DNA of 64,000 nucleotides from Dethiothermospora halolimnae. Its GTDB lineage: Bacteria > Bacillota > Clostridia > Tissierellales > VENL01. The translations under genes and the position numbers were made by a program. The notes beneath the pieces are model-generated. The model searched no databases. It had not been told where the DNA came from and saw only the letters and a program-made list of their open reading frames with translations. Shown here piece by piece: positions 25,682-33,692 of this stretch (its first letter is position 1; each line of letters starts with the position of its first letter). The DNA lies in assembly GCF_037577855.1 (NCBI RefSeq), contig NZ_JBAKFX010000001.1, positions 107,148 through 171,147 on the forward strand, read 5' to 3'.

Positions 25682-26440
25682 TTATAAATCTATTTTCTTT
25701 TCAACTATATAACTAGATGCCACAAACATTCCCACAAAGACTATTAAATTAAATATGGTGGAAGCTATGTTTATCGTTAAATCACCACCAGCTCCAAGTG
25801 TTTCAGTCATAAGTGTTTCCTTCAATATATTCATAGTTACTTCAACAGGTATATAGACCTTTATCTTAAATGTTATATATTCTATAACAATACTAAGTAA
25901 TATAAACACCACAAATCCCATAAACTTACCTATTTTCTTATTCTTTAAAGCCATCTTTGTTGTGGTTATAGAAAAGTATATTAATATTAGTAATACAATA
26001 ACATCCACTGCCCCCGATACTATTCCCATAGCTACTAATTTAAAGTTGAAAAAATCTATTAATGATTCAAAGGCACCTTTACTTTTGCCATAAAAATCTG
26101 CTATATAATATTGAAATCCTCCAGCCACTACAGATAAGATGGAAAAGTGAATTACCGCTAATATCAATTTACTTCCCACTACTTCAGCCCCACTAACTGG
26201 TAATGTAAATGTTAGATATCCACGATCTTCATATACTTCTTTACTAAAGTTCCTTACACTAAATATTAATAATACAAAGTATGCTCCCACGTTGGCTAGT
26301 GTAATTACCCCTAAAATAGTTTCTAAATACCAATGATCTATTCTAGTTAAAAGGGCTACATTCACCAAAGATAGTGATATAATTATCATTAGAAATACTT
26401 TATATGTTCCCCTCAGTTCATATTTAATTAATTTCCCCAT
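25682..26440 (-). CDS. ABC-2-type permease of a YtrA-type operon
   Basis: This 252-residue membrane protein has six hydrophobic segments (for example LIILIYFSITTTKMALKNK preceded by membrane residues, and NLIVFVGMFVASSYIV). A motif-like segment, YEDRGYLTFTLPVSGAEVVGSKL, is typical of small ABC-2 permeases that follow GntR-type regulators. Its start overlaps the ATPase gene by one base. Such exporters are often induced by cell-wall-active compounds, but the substrate here is unknown. Confidence 0.8.
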   Translation of the reverse strand: MGKLIKYELRGTYKVFLMIIISLSLVNVALLTRIDHWYLETILGVITLANVGAYFVLLIFSVRNFSKEVYEDRGYLTFTLPVSGAEVVGSKLILAVIHFSILSVVAGGFQYYIADFYGKSKGAFESLIDFFNFKLVAMGIVSGAVDVIVLLILIYFSITTTKMALKNKKIGKFMGFVVFILLSIVIEYITFKIKVYIPVEVTMNILKETLMTETLGAGGDLTINIASTIFNLIVFVGMFVASSYIVEKKIDL

Positions 26441-27135
26441 TATCTAAACACCTCCCTATATAGTTCATCTATTGACATATTCTTTTCATTTCTAAGCTCC
26501 TCTGCATCTCCTGTGAGTATTATTTCTCCCTCTGATAGAAAAGCCACATCATTAAATATCCTTTCTAAATCCTTAACTAGATGGGTTGTTACTATCATTG
26601 AGCTATCTTCATTGTAATTATTAATTATAGCATCTAATATTTGTTCCCTAGCTACAGGGTCTACTCCTGCTATTGGTTCATCTAATATATAAAGTTTCGC
26701 CTTTCTTGATAATACTAAGGTTAGATTAAGTTTTTCTGTCATTCCTTTAGATAACTCCCCTACTTTAAGGCTATCTTTCAATTTCATAAACTCCAATAGT
26801 TCATATGCCTTTTCAAGGTCAAAGTCATCATAAAAATCATCGAAAAACTTTATGGCATCCTTTATTGTCATCCATTTGTATAGGTAGTTTCTATCGGGTA
26901 AATAGGATATAAATGCCCTTGTCTTTTTACTAGGCTCTTCCCCATCTATAAACACTTCACCACTAGTTTTTGTTAAAATTCCTAACACTATTTTTATAAA
27001 AGTAGTTTTTCCACTACCATTAGGCCCCAATAATCCCACTACTTTTCCCTTTGGTATTGATAAACTAATATTATTTAATGCTTTTTTCCTTACATATCTT
27101 TTAGTTAAATCCTTGATTTCTAAAATGTTATCCAT
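26440..27135 (-). CDS. ABC transporter ATP-binding protein of a YtrA-type operon
   Basis: This 231-residue ATPase has Walker A GPNGSGKTT (about 36-44), Walker B KLYILDEPIAGVD and a degenerate signature LSKGMTEKL in place of LSGGQ, a pattern common in the YtrB-like group. It energises the permease encoded next. It directly follows the GntR regulator with no gap, so the three genes form one operon. Confidence 0.9.
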   Translation of the reverse strand: MDNILEIKDLTKRYVRKKALNNISLSIPKGKVVGLLGPNGSGKTTFIKIVLGILTKTSGEVFIDGEEPSKKTRAFISYLPDRNYLYKWMTIKDAIKFFDDFYDDFDLEKAYELLEFMKLKDSLKVGELSKGMTEKLNLTLVLSRKAKLYILDEPIAGVDPVAREQILDAIINNYNEDSSMIVTTHLVKDLERIFNDVAFLSEGEIILTGDAEELRNEKNMSIDELYREVFR

Positions 27136-27507
27136 TTATTTCCCCTCCTTTTTTATTCTTTCAGACACAATATCTATAATATCATCGGCATCAAATCCCA
27201 AATTTTTCATTCCTTTTATAAAGTCTTCCAATACTTTATTGGCTAAATCTTTCTTTAAGTCTGAAACAATATCTTCATCTTCTGTAACAAATGTTCCTTT
27301 TCCTCTTTCTGTAAATGTAAAGCCACTTCTTTCAAGTTCTTGATATGTTCTTTGAACTGTGTTTGGATTGACCTTTAATTTTGATGATAACTCCCTTACT
27401 GAAGGCAATTTATCCCCTCCTCTTAATTTACCTTTTGCCATATCCCTTTTGATTATATACATAATTTGTATATATATCGGTGTTTTATTATCAAAATTTA
27501 CGTCCAT
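27136..27507 (-). CDS. GntR-family regulator, YtrA subfamily
   Basis: This 123-residue repressor has the N-terminal winged helix of GntR proteins (PIYIQIMYIIKRDMAKGKL, then GDKLPSVRELSSKLKVNPNTV and GKGTFVTE). Only a short C-terminal extension of about 45 residues follows, the mark of the YtrA subfamily. It leads the operon with the ABC ATPase and permease and very probably represses it. An inverted repeat in the promoter region is a candidate binding site. Confidence 0.9.
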   Translation of the reverse strand: MDVNFDNKTPIYIQIMYIIKRDMAKGKLRGGDKLPSVRELSSKLKVNPNTVQRTYQELERSGFTFTERGKGTFVTEDEDIVSDLKKDLANKVLEDFIKGMKNLGFDADDIIDIVSERIKKEGK

Positions 27508-27545
27508 GTCACACCTCCTTAACTTGAGGTTTGTTGTATAGTATT

Positions 27546-27569
27546 AGTGTGTTAATTACATAATACACT
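27546..27569. promoter_or_regulatory. Candidate operator of the YtrA-type regulator
   Basis: AGTGTGTTA and TAATACACT form a 9-bp inverted repeat with one mismatch around ATTACA, about 40 bases upstream of the GntR-type gene. YtrA-like proteins bind such palindromes with GTGTATTA-like arms near their own promoter. Binding is inferred. Confidence 0.5.
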
Positions 27570-27670
27570 AGTATTGTAATATAGTCAAGAATATTTTTAA
27601 ATTACTTTTTAATATTATTCTTCATGTGTTTAAATAAAAGTGTTATAATTAACTTAATATATAAAAGGGA

Positions 27671-28756
27671 GTGATAATAATAAACAGAAAAAAATATTAT
27701 TTCAATTTAGTTCCTCTTATAGTAATAGGAATCGTTTTATTCAAGTTTATATACACAGAAAACTCCTTAGGTTCATTTTTTAACTTGATAACACCTTTTA
27801 TATGGGCTTTCTTTGTTGCCTATTTATTAAATCCCATATTAGTATATTTAGAAGAACACTTTAAAATAAAGAGAATTTGGTCTATACTAATCGTCTATAT
27901 AATTTTAGTAGGCTTAATAGTCCTTATAATTACTATTTTTACCCCTAAGGTTGTTCAAAGTTTTAAAAATTTAGTTCAGGATATCCCTGATTACTTTGAT
28001 GCTACGAAAAAATGGTTATCTTCTGAACCAGATAAACTTCAGTTTTTAAATAGATATGGAGTTATTGATTATATAAGGGAAAATATATATGATATATTAG
28101 ATGATGTTAAAACTAATATAACCACAATGATAAACAGTACCATATCCCAAGTTATTAATTTTACATCGGCACTATTGGACTTTGCCCTAGGTATAATAAT
28201 CTCCATATATATACTTAAAGATAAGGAATTATTTAAAAAGCAATTTAAAAAGTTAATTTATACCATGATAAATAAAGATAAAGGAACTTATTATATTAAT
28301 CTGATGAGTGACTTGGATAAGGTTTTTTCTAAATATTTAGTGGGTAAAATAATAGACTCCATTATAATAGGGATATTATGTTTTATAGGTCTACTTATAA
28401 TAAATGCTCCCTATGCTTTAGTTTTTAGTACTATAGTAGGTATTACTAATATGATTCCATACTTTGGACCGTTCATAGGTATGGTTCCTGCTGTTATTAT
28501 TACCCTATTTTATAGTCCTATTAAGGCTATCTGGGTGGGATTATTCATATTTGGATTACAACAGTTTGATGGATTATATCTTGGTCCAAAAATCTTAGGA
28601 ACTCAAGTGGGACTAAAACCTTTTTGGATAATATCTGCCATAATAGTTGGTGGAGGTTTGTTTGGGATTTTAGGAATGCTTTTAGCTGTTCCTGTCGCTG
28701 CTATGATTAAAACTATATTAGTAAAATATATAGAAAAAAAAGATAGTATGGTCTAG
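27671..28756 (+). CDS. AI-2E family (PerM/YubA-like) membrane protein
   Basis: This protein of about 361 residues has seven to eight membrane helices and the family signatures LITPFIWAFFVAYLLNPIL, GIISIYILKDKE-like (ALGIIISIYILKDKELFKKQ) and MIPYFGPFIGMVPAVIIT. Members export autoinducer-2 or act as sodium/proton antiporters; the role here is unknown. The only conventional start is GTG at 27671, but it abuts the ribosome site AAAAGGGA. An ATA codon at 27680 would have normal spacing, so the start is uncertain. It is a single gene ended by a strong terminator. Confidence 0.85.
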   Translation: MIIINRKKYYFNLVPLIVIGIVLFKFIYTENSLGSFFNLITPFIWAFFVAYLLNPILVYLEEHFKIKRIWSILIVYIILVGLIVLIITIFTPKVVQSFKNLVQDIPDYFDATKKWLSSEPDKLQFLNRYGVIDYIRENIYDILDDVKTNITTMINSTISQVINFTSALLDFALGIIISIYILKDKELFKKQFKKLIYTMINKDKGTYYINLMSDLDKVFSKYLVGKIIDSIIIGILCFIGLLIINAPYALVFSTIVGITNMIPYFGPFIGMVPAVIITLFYSPIKAIWVGLFIFGLQQFDGLYLGPKILGTQVGLKPFWIISAIIVGGGLFGILGMLLAVPVAAMIKTILVKYIEKKDSMV

Positions 28757-28774
28757 ACCATACTATCTTTTTTT
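28735..28774 (+). terminator. Terminator of the AI-2E family gene
   Basis: A perfect palindrome (GATAGTATGGTCT and its complement) including the stop codon is followed by T7 and preceded by A tracts, so it may work in both directions. Confidence 0.8.
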
Positions 28775-28882
28775 AAGGGTTAATTGTTTATTTGGTATTT
28801 TATAGGTTATATAAATAATATAAGCTAATCACTAAATATTAAGGAGAGTGATATTATTAAACCTGTTGACGATAAGGTTAAG

Positions 28883-29272
28883 TTGGAAAATGATAGTAAT
28901 AAGTGTTATGCAGGATTGTTTAATTTTGACAGTTTAGAAGGGACTGAAGTGAAAAATAAGAAAAATGAGAAATTAGGTAAAATAGAAGACCTGGTTATCG
29001 ATTACAAAGAAGGAAAGGTCAGATATGTAATATTATCAGTTGGTGGTTTTCTAGGTATTGGCGATAAATTATATGCTGTTCCATTTGCAGCATTTGAACT
29101 AGATGAGGTGGTTGGAGATTGTACCCTTGATATAGAGAGGGCAAAATTGGAAGAAGGTCCTAATTTTGATAGAAATGAATGGCCTAATTTCAGTGACCAA
29201 AATTGGGCAAATAATGTTCATAGTTTCTATGGCATGCAAGCACCTATATTTTGGGGTAAAATAGGGATGTAA
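28883..29272 (+). CDS. PRC-barrel domain protein
   Basis: This 129-residue protein has a PRC-barrel domain in about residues 10-80 (LEGTEVKNKKNEKLGKIEDL, then VRYVILSVGGFLGIGDKLYAVPF). The tail is rich in Trp and Asn. PRC-barrel proteins bind RNA, metals or partner proteins; in sporulating Firmicutes some are sporulation proteins (YlmC/YmxH group). The TTG at 28883 has only AAGG nearby. A strong AAGGAG at 28841 is instead ideally spaced for an ATT codon at 28853 or 28856, in frame with no stop between, so ten more residues may belong to the protein. A terminator overlaps the 3' end. Confidence 0.75.
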   Translation: MENDSNKCYAGLFNFDSLEGTEVKNKKNEKLGKIEDLVIDYKEGKVRYVILSVGGFLGIGDKLYAVPFAAFELDEVVGDCTLDIERAKLEEGPNFDRNEWPNFSDQNWANNVHSFYGMQAPIFWGKIGM

Positions 29273-29293
29273 TAATACATCCCTATCTTTTTT
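29261..29293 (+). terminator. Terminator of the PRC-barrel gene
   Basis: ATAGGGATGTA and TACATCCCTAT pair around ATAA, followed by C and T6. Confidence 0.75.
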
Positions 29294-29418
29294 ATGATAA
29301 ATTCTATTCTAAGTATTAAAGCTAAGGTCCTTTTACTTATTTAAATTGACAATTATAATTAACTCCAATTTCACCGAGAAATTAACCTTTCACTTGATAA
29401 AACTTGTAAATATCAATT

Positions 29419-29880
29419 TTATATTTCCCTTAACAAATTGGCTGTTTCTATTGCAGAAACACTGGCTTCATACCCCTTATTTCCGGCCTTTGTTCCTGCC
29501 CTTTCTATGGCCTGTTCTATTGTATCTGTTGTAAGTACTCCAAATATAATAGGTTTTTCCACCTCTAAAGATACATTTGCTATTCCCTTTGAAACTTCAC
29601 TTGATACATAGTCAAAATGGGGTGTTGCACCTCTTATCACTGCTCCTAAGCAAATAACTGCATCATATTTATCTTTCTTTGCCATTTTCTTTGCCATAAG
29701 GGGTATCTCAAAGGCTCCTGGAGTCCAAAGTATATCTATATCTTCTTCCTCCACTCCATGTCTTTTTAGTCCATCTAGTGCTCCATCTAATAGTTTTGAT
29801 ACTATAAACTCATTAAATCTAGCTGCTACTATTCCAACTTTTAGACCGGTTCCTATTAAATTTCCTTCGTATATATTCAT
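29419..29880 (-). CDS. ribH: 6,7-dimethyl-8-ribityllumazine synthase
   Basis: This 153-residue enzyme condenses 5-amino-6-ribitylamino-uracil with 3,4-dihydroxybutanone phosphate to make lumazine, the penultimate riboflavin step. Signature segments are VAARFNEFIV, LWTPGAFEIPLMAKK and CLGAVIRGATPHFDYVSSEV, with the catalytic histidine in the last one. It normally assembles into a 60-mer shell. It is the last gene of the rib operon, one base from ribBA. No convincing terminator was found in the following AT-rich 145 bases. Confidence 0.95.
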   Translation of the reverse strand: MNIYEGNLIGTGLKVGIVAARFNEFIVSKLLDGALDGLKRHGVEEEDIDILWTPGAFEIPLMAKKMAKKDKYDAVICLGAVIRGATPHFDYVSSEVSKGIANVSLEVEKPIIFGVLTTDTIEQAIERAGTKAGNKGYEASVSAIETANLLREI

Positions 29881-31091
29881 TATTCTACCTCCTTAAAATT
29901 AAGCATATGTCCCATTCTTTCTTTTTTAGTTTCTAAATAATATTTATTTCTTTCATTATGGTTCATTTGTATTGGAACCCTTTCTACTATTTCTAGACCA
30001 TACCCCTTTATTCCCGATATTTTTTTAGGGTTGTTAGTCATAAGCTTTATCTTTTTAGCTCCCAGCTCCGAAAGAATTTGAGCTCCTATTCCATAATCCC
30101 TCATATCCTCTGGAAATCCAAGGGCTAAATTTGCATCTACAGTATCCATACCTTTATCTTGAAGGTTATAGGCTTTTATTTTATTTATAAGTCCTATTCC
30201 CCTCCCCTCCTGTCTCATATAAAGCAGTATTCCCTTTCCTTCATTTTCTATTTTCTTAAGGGCATTTTGCAGTTGTTCTCCACAGTCACATCTTAAGGAC
30301 CCTAGAGCATCCCCTGTTAAACATTCTGAATGTACCCTTACCAATACCGGTTCATTTTCATTTATTTCTCCTTTTACTAAAGCCACATGATGTTCTCCAT
30401 TTAACTTATTTATAAAACCAACCATTTTAAAATTCCCGTGCTTAGTTGGCATATCTGCTTCTGTCTCCCTTTTTACTAATATTTCATTTTTCCTTCTATA
30501 GGCTATTAAATCTTCTATGGTTATTATTTTTAAATCATGTTTTTCTACATATTCCATAAGGTCTGGTACCCTAGCCATGGAGCCATCATCATTCATTATT
30601 TCACAGATCACCCCAGCCTCATATAATCCCGCCAATCTTGCTAAATCCACAGATGCCTCGGTATGACCTGCCCTTTTTAGTACTCCACCCTTTTTAGCTT
30701 TTAAAGGAAATATATGACCTGGCTTTGTAAAGTCACCTCCAGTGGCATCTTTATCTACTAATTTTTTTATGGTTATAGCTCTTTCTCTCGCTGAAATCCC
30801 TGTTGTGGTTTCTTTAGCATCAACTGAAACAGTAAATGCTGTTTCTTTAGGATCTGTATTTACTGTAACCATAGGATTTATAGATAAGTCCCTTAATCTG
30901 TCTTCTTTCATAGGTACACATATTAAACCTCTACCATATTTAGTCATAAAGTTCACATCAGCTGTTGTGACCTTTTCAGCTGCCATAACTAAATCCCCTT
31001 CATTTTCCCTATTTTCATCATCCACAACAACTACCATCTTCCCGGCCTTAATATCTTCTATAGCTTCCTTTATGGTATTAAATTTATACAT
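29880..31091 (-). CDS. ribBA: Bifunctional DHBP synthase / GTP cyclohydrolase II
   Basis: This 403-residue fusion starts two branches of riboflavin synthesis. The N-terminal RibB domain (1-200) has VVVDDENRENEGDLVMAAEK and GHTEASVDLARLAG. The C-terminal RibA domain (206-403) has the zinc ligands in ECLTGDALGSLRCDCGEQL and the GTP-binding YMRQEGRGIGL. Both active sites look complete. It is separated from ribE by about 245 bases that contain the dispersed palindrome and another perfect hairpin. Confidence 0.95.
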   Translation of the reverse strand: MYKFNTIKEAIEDIKAGKMVVVVDDENRENEGDLVMAAEKVTTADVNFMTKYGRGLICVPMKEDRLRDLSINPMVTVNTDPKETAFTVSVDAKETTTGISARERAITIKKLVDKDATGGDFTKPGHIFPLKAKKGGVLKRAGHTEASVDLARLAGLYEAGVICEIMNDDGSMARVPDLMEYVEKHDLKIITIEDLIAYRRKNEILVKRETEADMPTKHGNFKMVGFINKLNGEHHVALVKGEINENEPVLVRVHSECLTGDALGSLRCDCGEQLQNALKKIENEGKGILLYMRQEGRGIGLINKIKAYNLQDKGMDTVDANLALGFPEDMRDYGIGAQILSELGAKKIKLMTNNPKKISGIKGYGLEIVERVPIQMNHNERNKYYLETKKERMGHMLNFKEVE

Positions 31092-31182
31092 AAGAACACC
31101 CTTTCCTTTCTTTTAGAGAATAGATAATAAAGAATAGATGTGGTTATTTTACTCCCTATGGTCGTAAAATTTCATTGTATAG

Positions 31183-31207
31183 GTTGTGGGATTATGAATC
31201 CCCCAAC
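31183..31207 (+). repeat. Dispersed 25-bp palindrome copy inside the rib operon
   Basis: Arms GTTGTGGGATT and AATCCCCCAAC around ATG, one mismatch in the stem. It lies in the ribE-ribBA spacer. Confidence 0.85.
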
Positions 31208-31236
31208 AACAATAAATCTTTTATGACTGTCCAACC

Positions 31237-31256
31237 GGACAGGGCATGCCCTGTCC
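31237..31256. repeat. Perfect GC-rich palindrome in the ribE-ribBA spacer
   Basis: GGACAGGGCATGCCCTGTCC is a perfect 20-bp palindrome followed by CTACAT. A similar hairpin-plus-TAC element (AAATCGGC/GCCGATTT then GTACC) lies in the ribD-ribE spacer at about 32080-32106. The outer parts of this spacer (31117-31140 and 31298-31330) carry AGAATAGATAATAAAGAATA-like words in inverted orientation. Confidence 0.6.
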
Positions 31257-31335
31257 CTACATAATTTAATTTTACGAACGAAGTGAATAAAATCTCCTTA
31301 TCTATTCTTTATTCTCCATTCTTTATTCTTTATAT

Positions 31336-31986
31336 CTAAATAAACCCTTTACTACTTAAAAACTCCATATCTATATTACTTTTCTTTTTTTCATTATTAA
31401 ATCCCATTAATTTTTCAATATATTTTCCCACTAAGTCACACTCTATATTTACTTCTTCACCACTTTTTTTACTAAGTAATGTGGTCTCCTCCTTTGTAAG
31501 GGGGATTATTGAAACTTTAAACTCCTCGTCATCCACATTTGCCACCGTTAAGCTAGTACCATCTATGGCTACCGATCCCTTTGATACTATATATTTGTTT
31601 ATATCTTTTTTAACCTTTATTGTAACCCACGTTGCATTATCATCTTCTTTTAAGTCGGTTATAATACCTACACCATCTATATGCCCCGATACAATATGAC
31701 CTCCAAATCTATCGCCAAGCTTTAATGCCCTTTCAAGATTAACTTTGTCCCTTGTCTTTAGTTTATATAAATTACTTTTATTCATAGTTTCCGGCATTAC
31801 ATCAACGGTAAAGGTATCATCAGTAAAATCTATTACTGTTAAACATACACCATTGGTACTGATACTATCTCCTAATTTAATGTCATCTAAAACCTTAGTT
31901 GCCCCTATCTCAATCTGGGCTGACCTTAACCCCTTTTTAATCCCCTTAACTTCACCAATCTCTTCAATTAATCCAGTAAACAACAC
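31336..31986 (-). CDS. ribE: Riboflavin synthase, alpha subunit
   Basis: This 216-residue enzyme dismutates two lumazines to riboflavin. It has two lumazine-binding repeats (about 1-95 and 98-190): MFTGLIEEIGEV-type N-terminus, SISTNGVCLTVID, then GGHIVSGHIDGVG and VSKGSVAIDGTSLTV. It lies between ribD and ribBA in the operon, with repeat-filled spacers of about 150 and 245 bases on either side, unusual for a Firmicutes rib operon. Confidence 0.95.
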   Translation of the reverse strand: MLFTGLIEEIGEVKGIKKGLRSAQIEIGATKVLDDIKLGDSISTNGVCLTVIDFTDDTFTVDVMPETMNKSNLYKLKTRDKVNLERALKLGDRFGGHIVSGHIDGVGIITDLKEDDNATWVTIKVKKDINKYIVSKGSVAIDGTSLTVANVDDEEFKVSIIPLTKEETTLLSKKSGEEVNIECDLVGKYIEKLMGFNNEKKKSNIDMEFLSSKGFI

Positions 31987-32011
31987 ATCACGCCCTTTAT
32001 TTATTTAAATT

Positions 32012-32140
32012 GAGAATTGACAATGGACAATTGATAATTGAAGGTGATTTTATTCACTTCGTTCCTAAAATATTATATTCAAATCGGCTTTAGCCGATTT
32101 GTACCTTAACTGTCCAATGTCAACTGTCAATTATCAATTA
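32012..32140. repeat. Imperfect inverted-repeat element between ribD and ribE
   Basis: The spacer begins TTGAGAATTGACAATGGACA and ends with GTCAACTGTCAATTATCAAT, which are roughly inverted copies. Inside are GATTTTATTCACTTCGTTC (also found inverted near 31270-31292) and the hairpin AAATCGGC/GCCGATTT. A related inverted pair flanks 33245-33330. It looks like a small non-coding mobile or repetitive element. Confidence 0.5.
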
Positions 32141-33259
32141 AATATACCCTTCTATCATAATATCTTCATCAAACCTTGATACACTTATGTCCCTTAATTT
32201 AAAACTATCCCTAATATAATCCTTTCCTTCACCTTCAATAGGAGTTTTAGCTTCACTTCCCCCTATAATTTTAGGTGATATAAAGGATATAACTTTATCT
32301 ACAACTCCTTCATTCAAACAGCTATAATTTAATGTTCCGCCACCTTCTAATAAAATACTATCTATCCCCTGCTGTCCTAATTTTTTTATTAAATACTTAA
32401 TATCTACTTTATTATCTGTAGCTGGAGTTACTATAACTTCTCCCCCTTTAGCTTCTATTTCTTTTACCTTATTTTTATCCATCTTATCTGTAGTTGCTAT
32501 TATTGTTTTTGAATTAGACTTAATATTTAAAATATTTGAACTAATTGGAACCCTTCCTTTACTATCTACTATAACTCTTATAGGGTCTTTACCCTCTATT
32601 TCATTTAACCTAGTTGTAAGTTTAGGGTTATCTTTTATTATAGTATTTATTCCCACCATTATAACCGATACTTTATGTCTTAATTTATGAACATAGTATC
32701 TAGATTTTTCATTACTTATCCATTTTGAATCCCCTATAGTCGTTGCTATCTTACCATCTAATGTCATGGCAGTCTTTAATATAACAAAGGGTTTATTTTT
32801 AGTTATATATTTTATAAACACTTCATTTAACCTTCTAGCCTCTTCTTCCAATACTCCAACTATAACTTCAACTCCACTTTCCCTTAATATATTAATTCCT
32901 CTACCTGATACCATAGGATTAGGGTCTTTCATGGCCAAAACTACCTTTGATATACCATTTTTAATTATTGTATTTACACAGGGAGGTGTTTTCCCATAAT
33001 GGCTACAGGGCTCTAGGGTTACATACATAGTTGAATTAGTTATATCTCCATTACTATTTTTTATGGCATCTACTTCGGCATGATCCTCTCCAAAAGCCCT
33101 ATGATACCCTTGCCCTACTATCTTTCCGTCCTTTACTATTACTGCTCCAACCAACGGATTGGGATTAACGTAACCTACTCCCTTTTTAGCAAGTTCTATT
33201 GCAAGTTTCATATATTTCTTATCAATTTTTATCACCCCATTTTTATTAATAATTGACAA
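32138..33259 (-). CDS. ribD: Bifunctional diaminohydroxyphosphoribosylaminopyrimidine deaminase / reductase
   Basis: This enzyme of about 366-373 residues catalyses the second and third steps of the GTP branch of riboflavin synthesis. The N-terminal zinc deaminase has GEDHAEVDAIKN and LEPCSHYGKTPPC. The C-terminal NADPH-dependent reductase (about 150-370) has KTAMTLDGKIATTIGDSKWIS and ILLEGGGTLNY. The first gene of the operon, it follows the FMN riboswitch. Two in-frame ATGs exist; the one after AATTTTTATC has no strong ribosome site, and GGGGTGATAA precedes a later one (about seven or more codons in), so the true start may be slightly internal. Confidence 0.93.
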   Translation of the reverse strand: MSIINKNGVIKIDKKYMKLAIELAKKGVGYVNPNPLVGAVIVKDGKIVGQGYHRAFGEDHAEVDAIKNSNGDITNSTMYVTLEPCSHYGKTPPCVNTIIKNGISKVVLAMKDPNPMVSGRGINILRESGVEVIVGVLEEEARRLNEVFIKYITKNKPFVILKTAMTLDGKIATTIGDSKWISNEKSRYYVHKLRHKVSVIMVGINTIIKDNPKLTTRLNEIEGKDPIRVIVDSKGRVPISSNILNIKSNSKTIIATTDKMDKNKVKEIEAKGGEVIVTPATDNKVDIKYLIKKLGQQGIDSILLEGGGTLNYSCLNEGVVDKVISFISPKIIGGSEAKTPIEGEGKDYIRDSFKLRDISVSRFDEDIMIEGYI

Positions 33260-33330
33260 TTGACAGTTGATAATTAAAGGTATAAATCACTTTTAACTGA
33301 CAATTGTCATCTGTCAATTATCAATTGAAA
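33245..33330. repeat. Second copy of the AATTGACA inverted-repeat element
   Basis: It begins AATAATTGACAATTGACAGT and ends CTGTCAATTATCAATTGAAA, an imperfect inverted pair like that at 32012-32140 but with a shorter interior. It sits in the leader between the FMN riboswitch terminator and ribD. Confidence 0.5.
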
Positions 33331-33383
33331 TAAGTAGCTTCGAATTCATTCGAAGGTTTTCTTTTATTTTAAAAGACACAAAT

Positions 33384-33414
33384 AAAGCCCTGAAGATATT
33401 ATCTTCAGGGCTTT
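33384..33414 (-). terminator. ribD: Expression-platform terminator of the FMN riboswitch
   Basis: AAAGCCCTGAAGATA and its complement form a nearly perfect stem followed by ATTTG on the minus strand. Its ascending arm GCCCTGAAGA is exactly complementary to the 5' end of the aptamer, TCTTCAGGGC, so the ligand-free RNA can form an antiterminator. Confidence 0.8.
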
Positions 33415-33483
33415 TAATCCGTTAAAATATAGATGAAATTTTTGACTAATGTCAAAGTTATTTTCACATAATACATCTATAGC

Positions 33484-33598
33484 TTTTCTTCTCCCATCCA
33501 GACTTTACTGTCGGTTTTGGAATTTCACCAAATCAACTGTTTTAAACAGTTCGCGGACTTTAACCGCCGGTCGGGAATTTCACCCTGCCCTGAAGAAT
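33484..33598 (-). promoter_or_regulatory. FMN riboswitch (RFN element)
   Basis: On the minus strand the conserved cores are all present: CAGGGCAGGGTGAAATTCCC, GACCGGCGGTTAAAGTCCGC, GGTGAAATTCC with AAAACCGACAGTAAAGTCTG, and GGATGGGAGAAGA. FMN binding closes the six-stem fold and favours the downstream terminator at 33384, shutting down the rib operon. Confidence 0.95.
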
Positions 33599-33620
33599 AT
33601 TATTAACTTTTATATTATTT

Positions 33621-33649
33621 AATATACCACTTAGTTAATTCACTGTCAA
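33621..33649 (-). promoter_or_regulatory. Sigma-A promoter of the rib operon
   Basis: TTGACA and TATATT are separated by exactly 17 bases on the minus strand, with the FMN aptamer beginning about 15 bases after the predicted start. Confidence 0.75.
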
Positions 33650-33692
33650 TAAAATATTTTAAACTTAACTTTATCTTCAGTTATATTAATAA

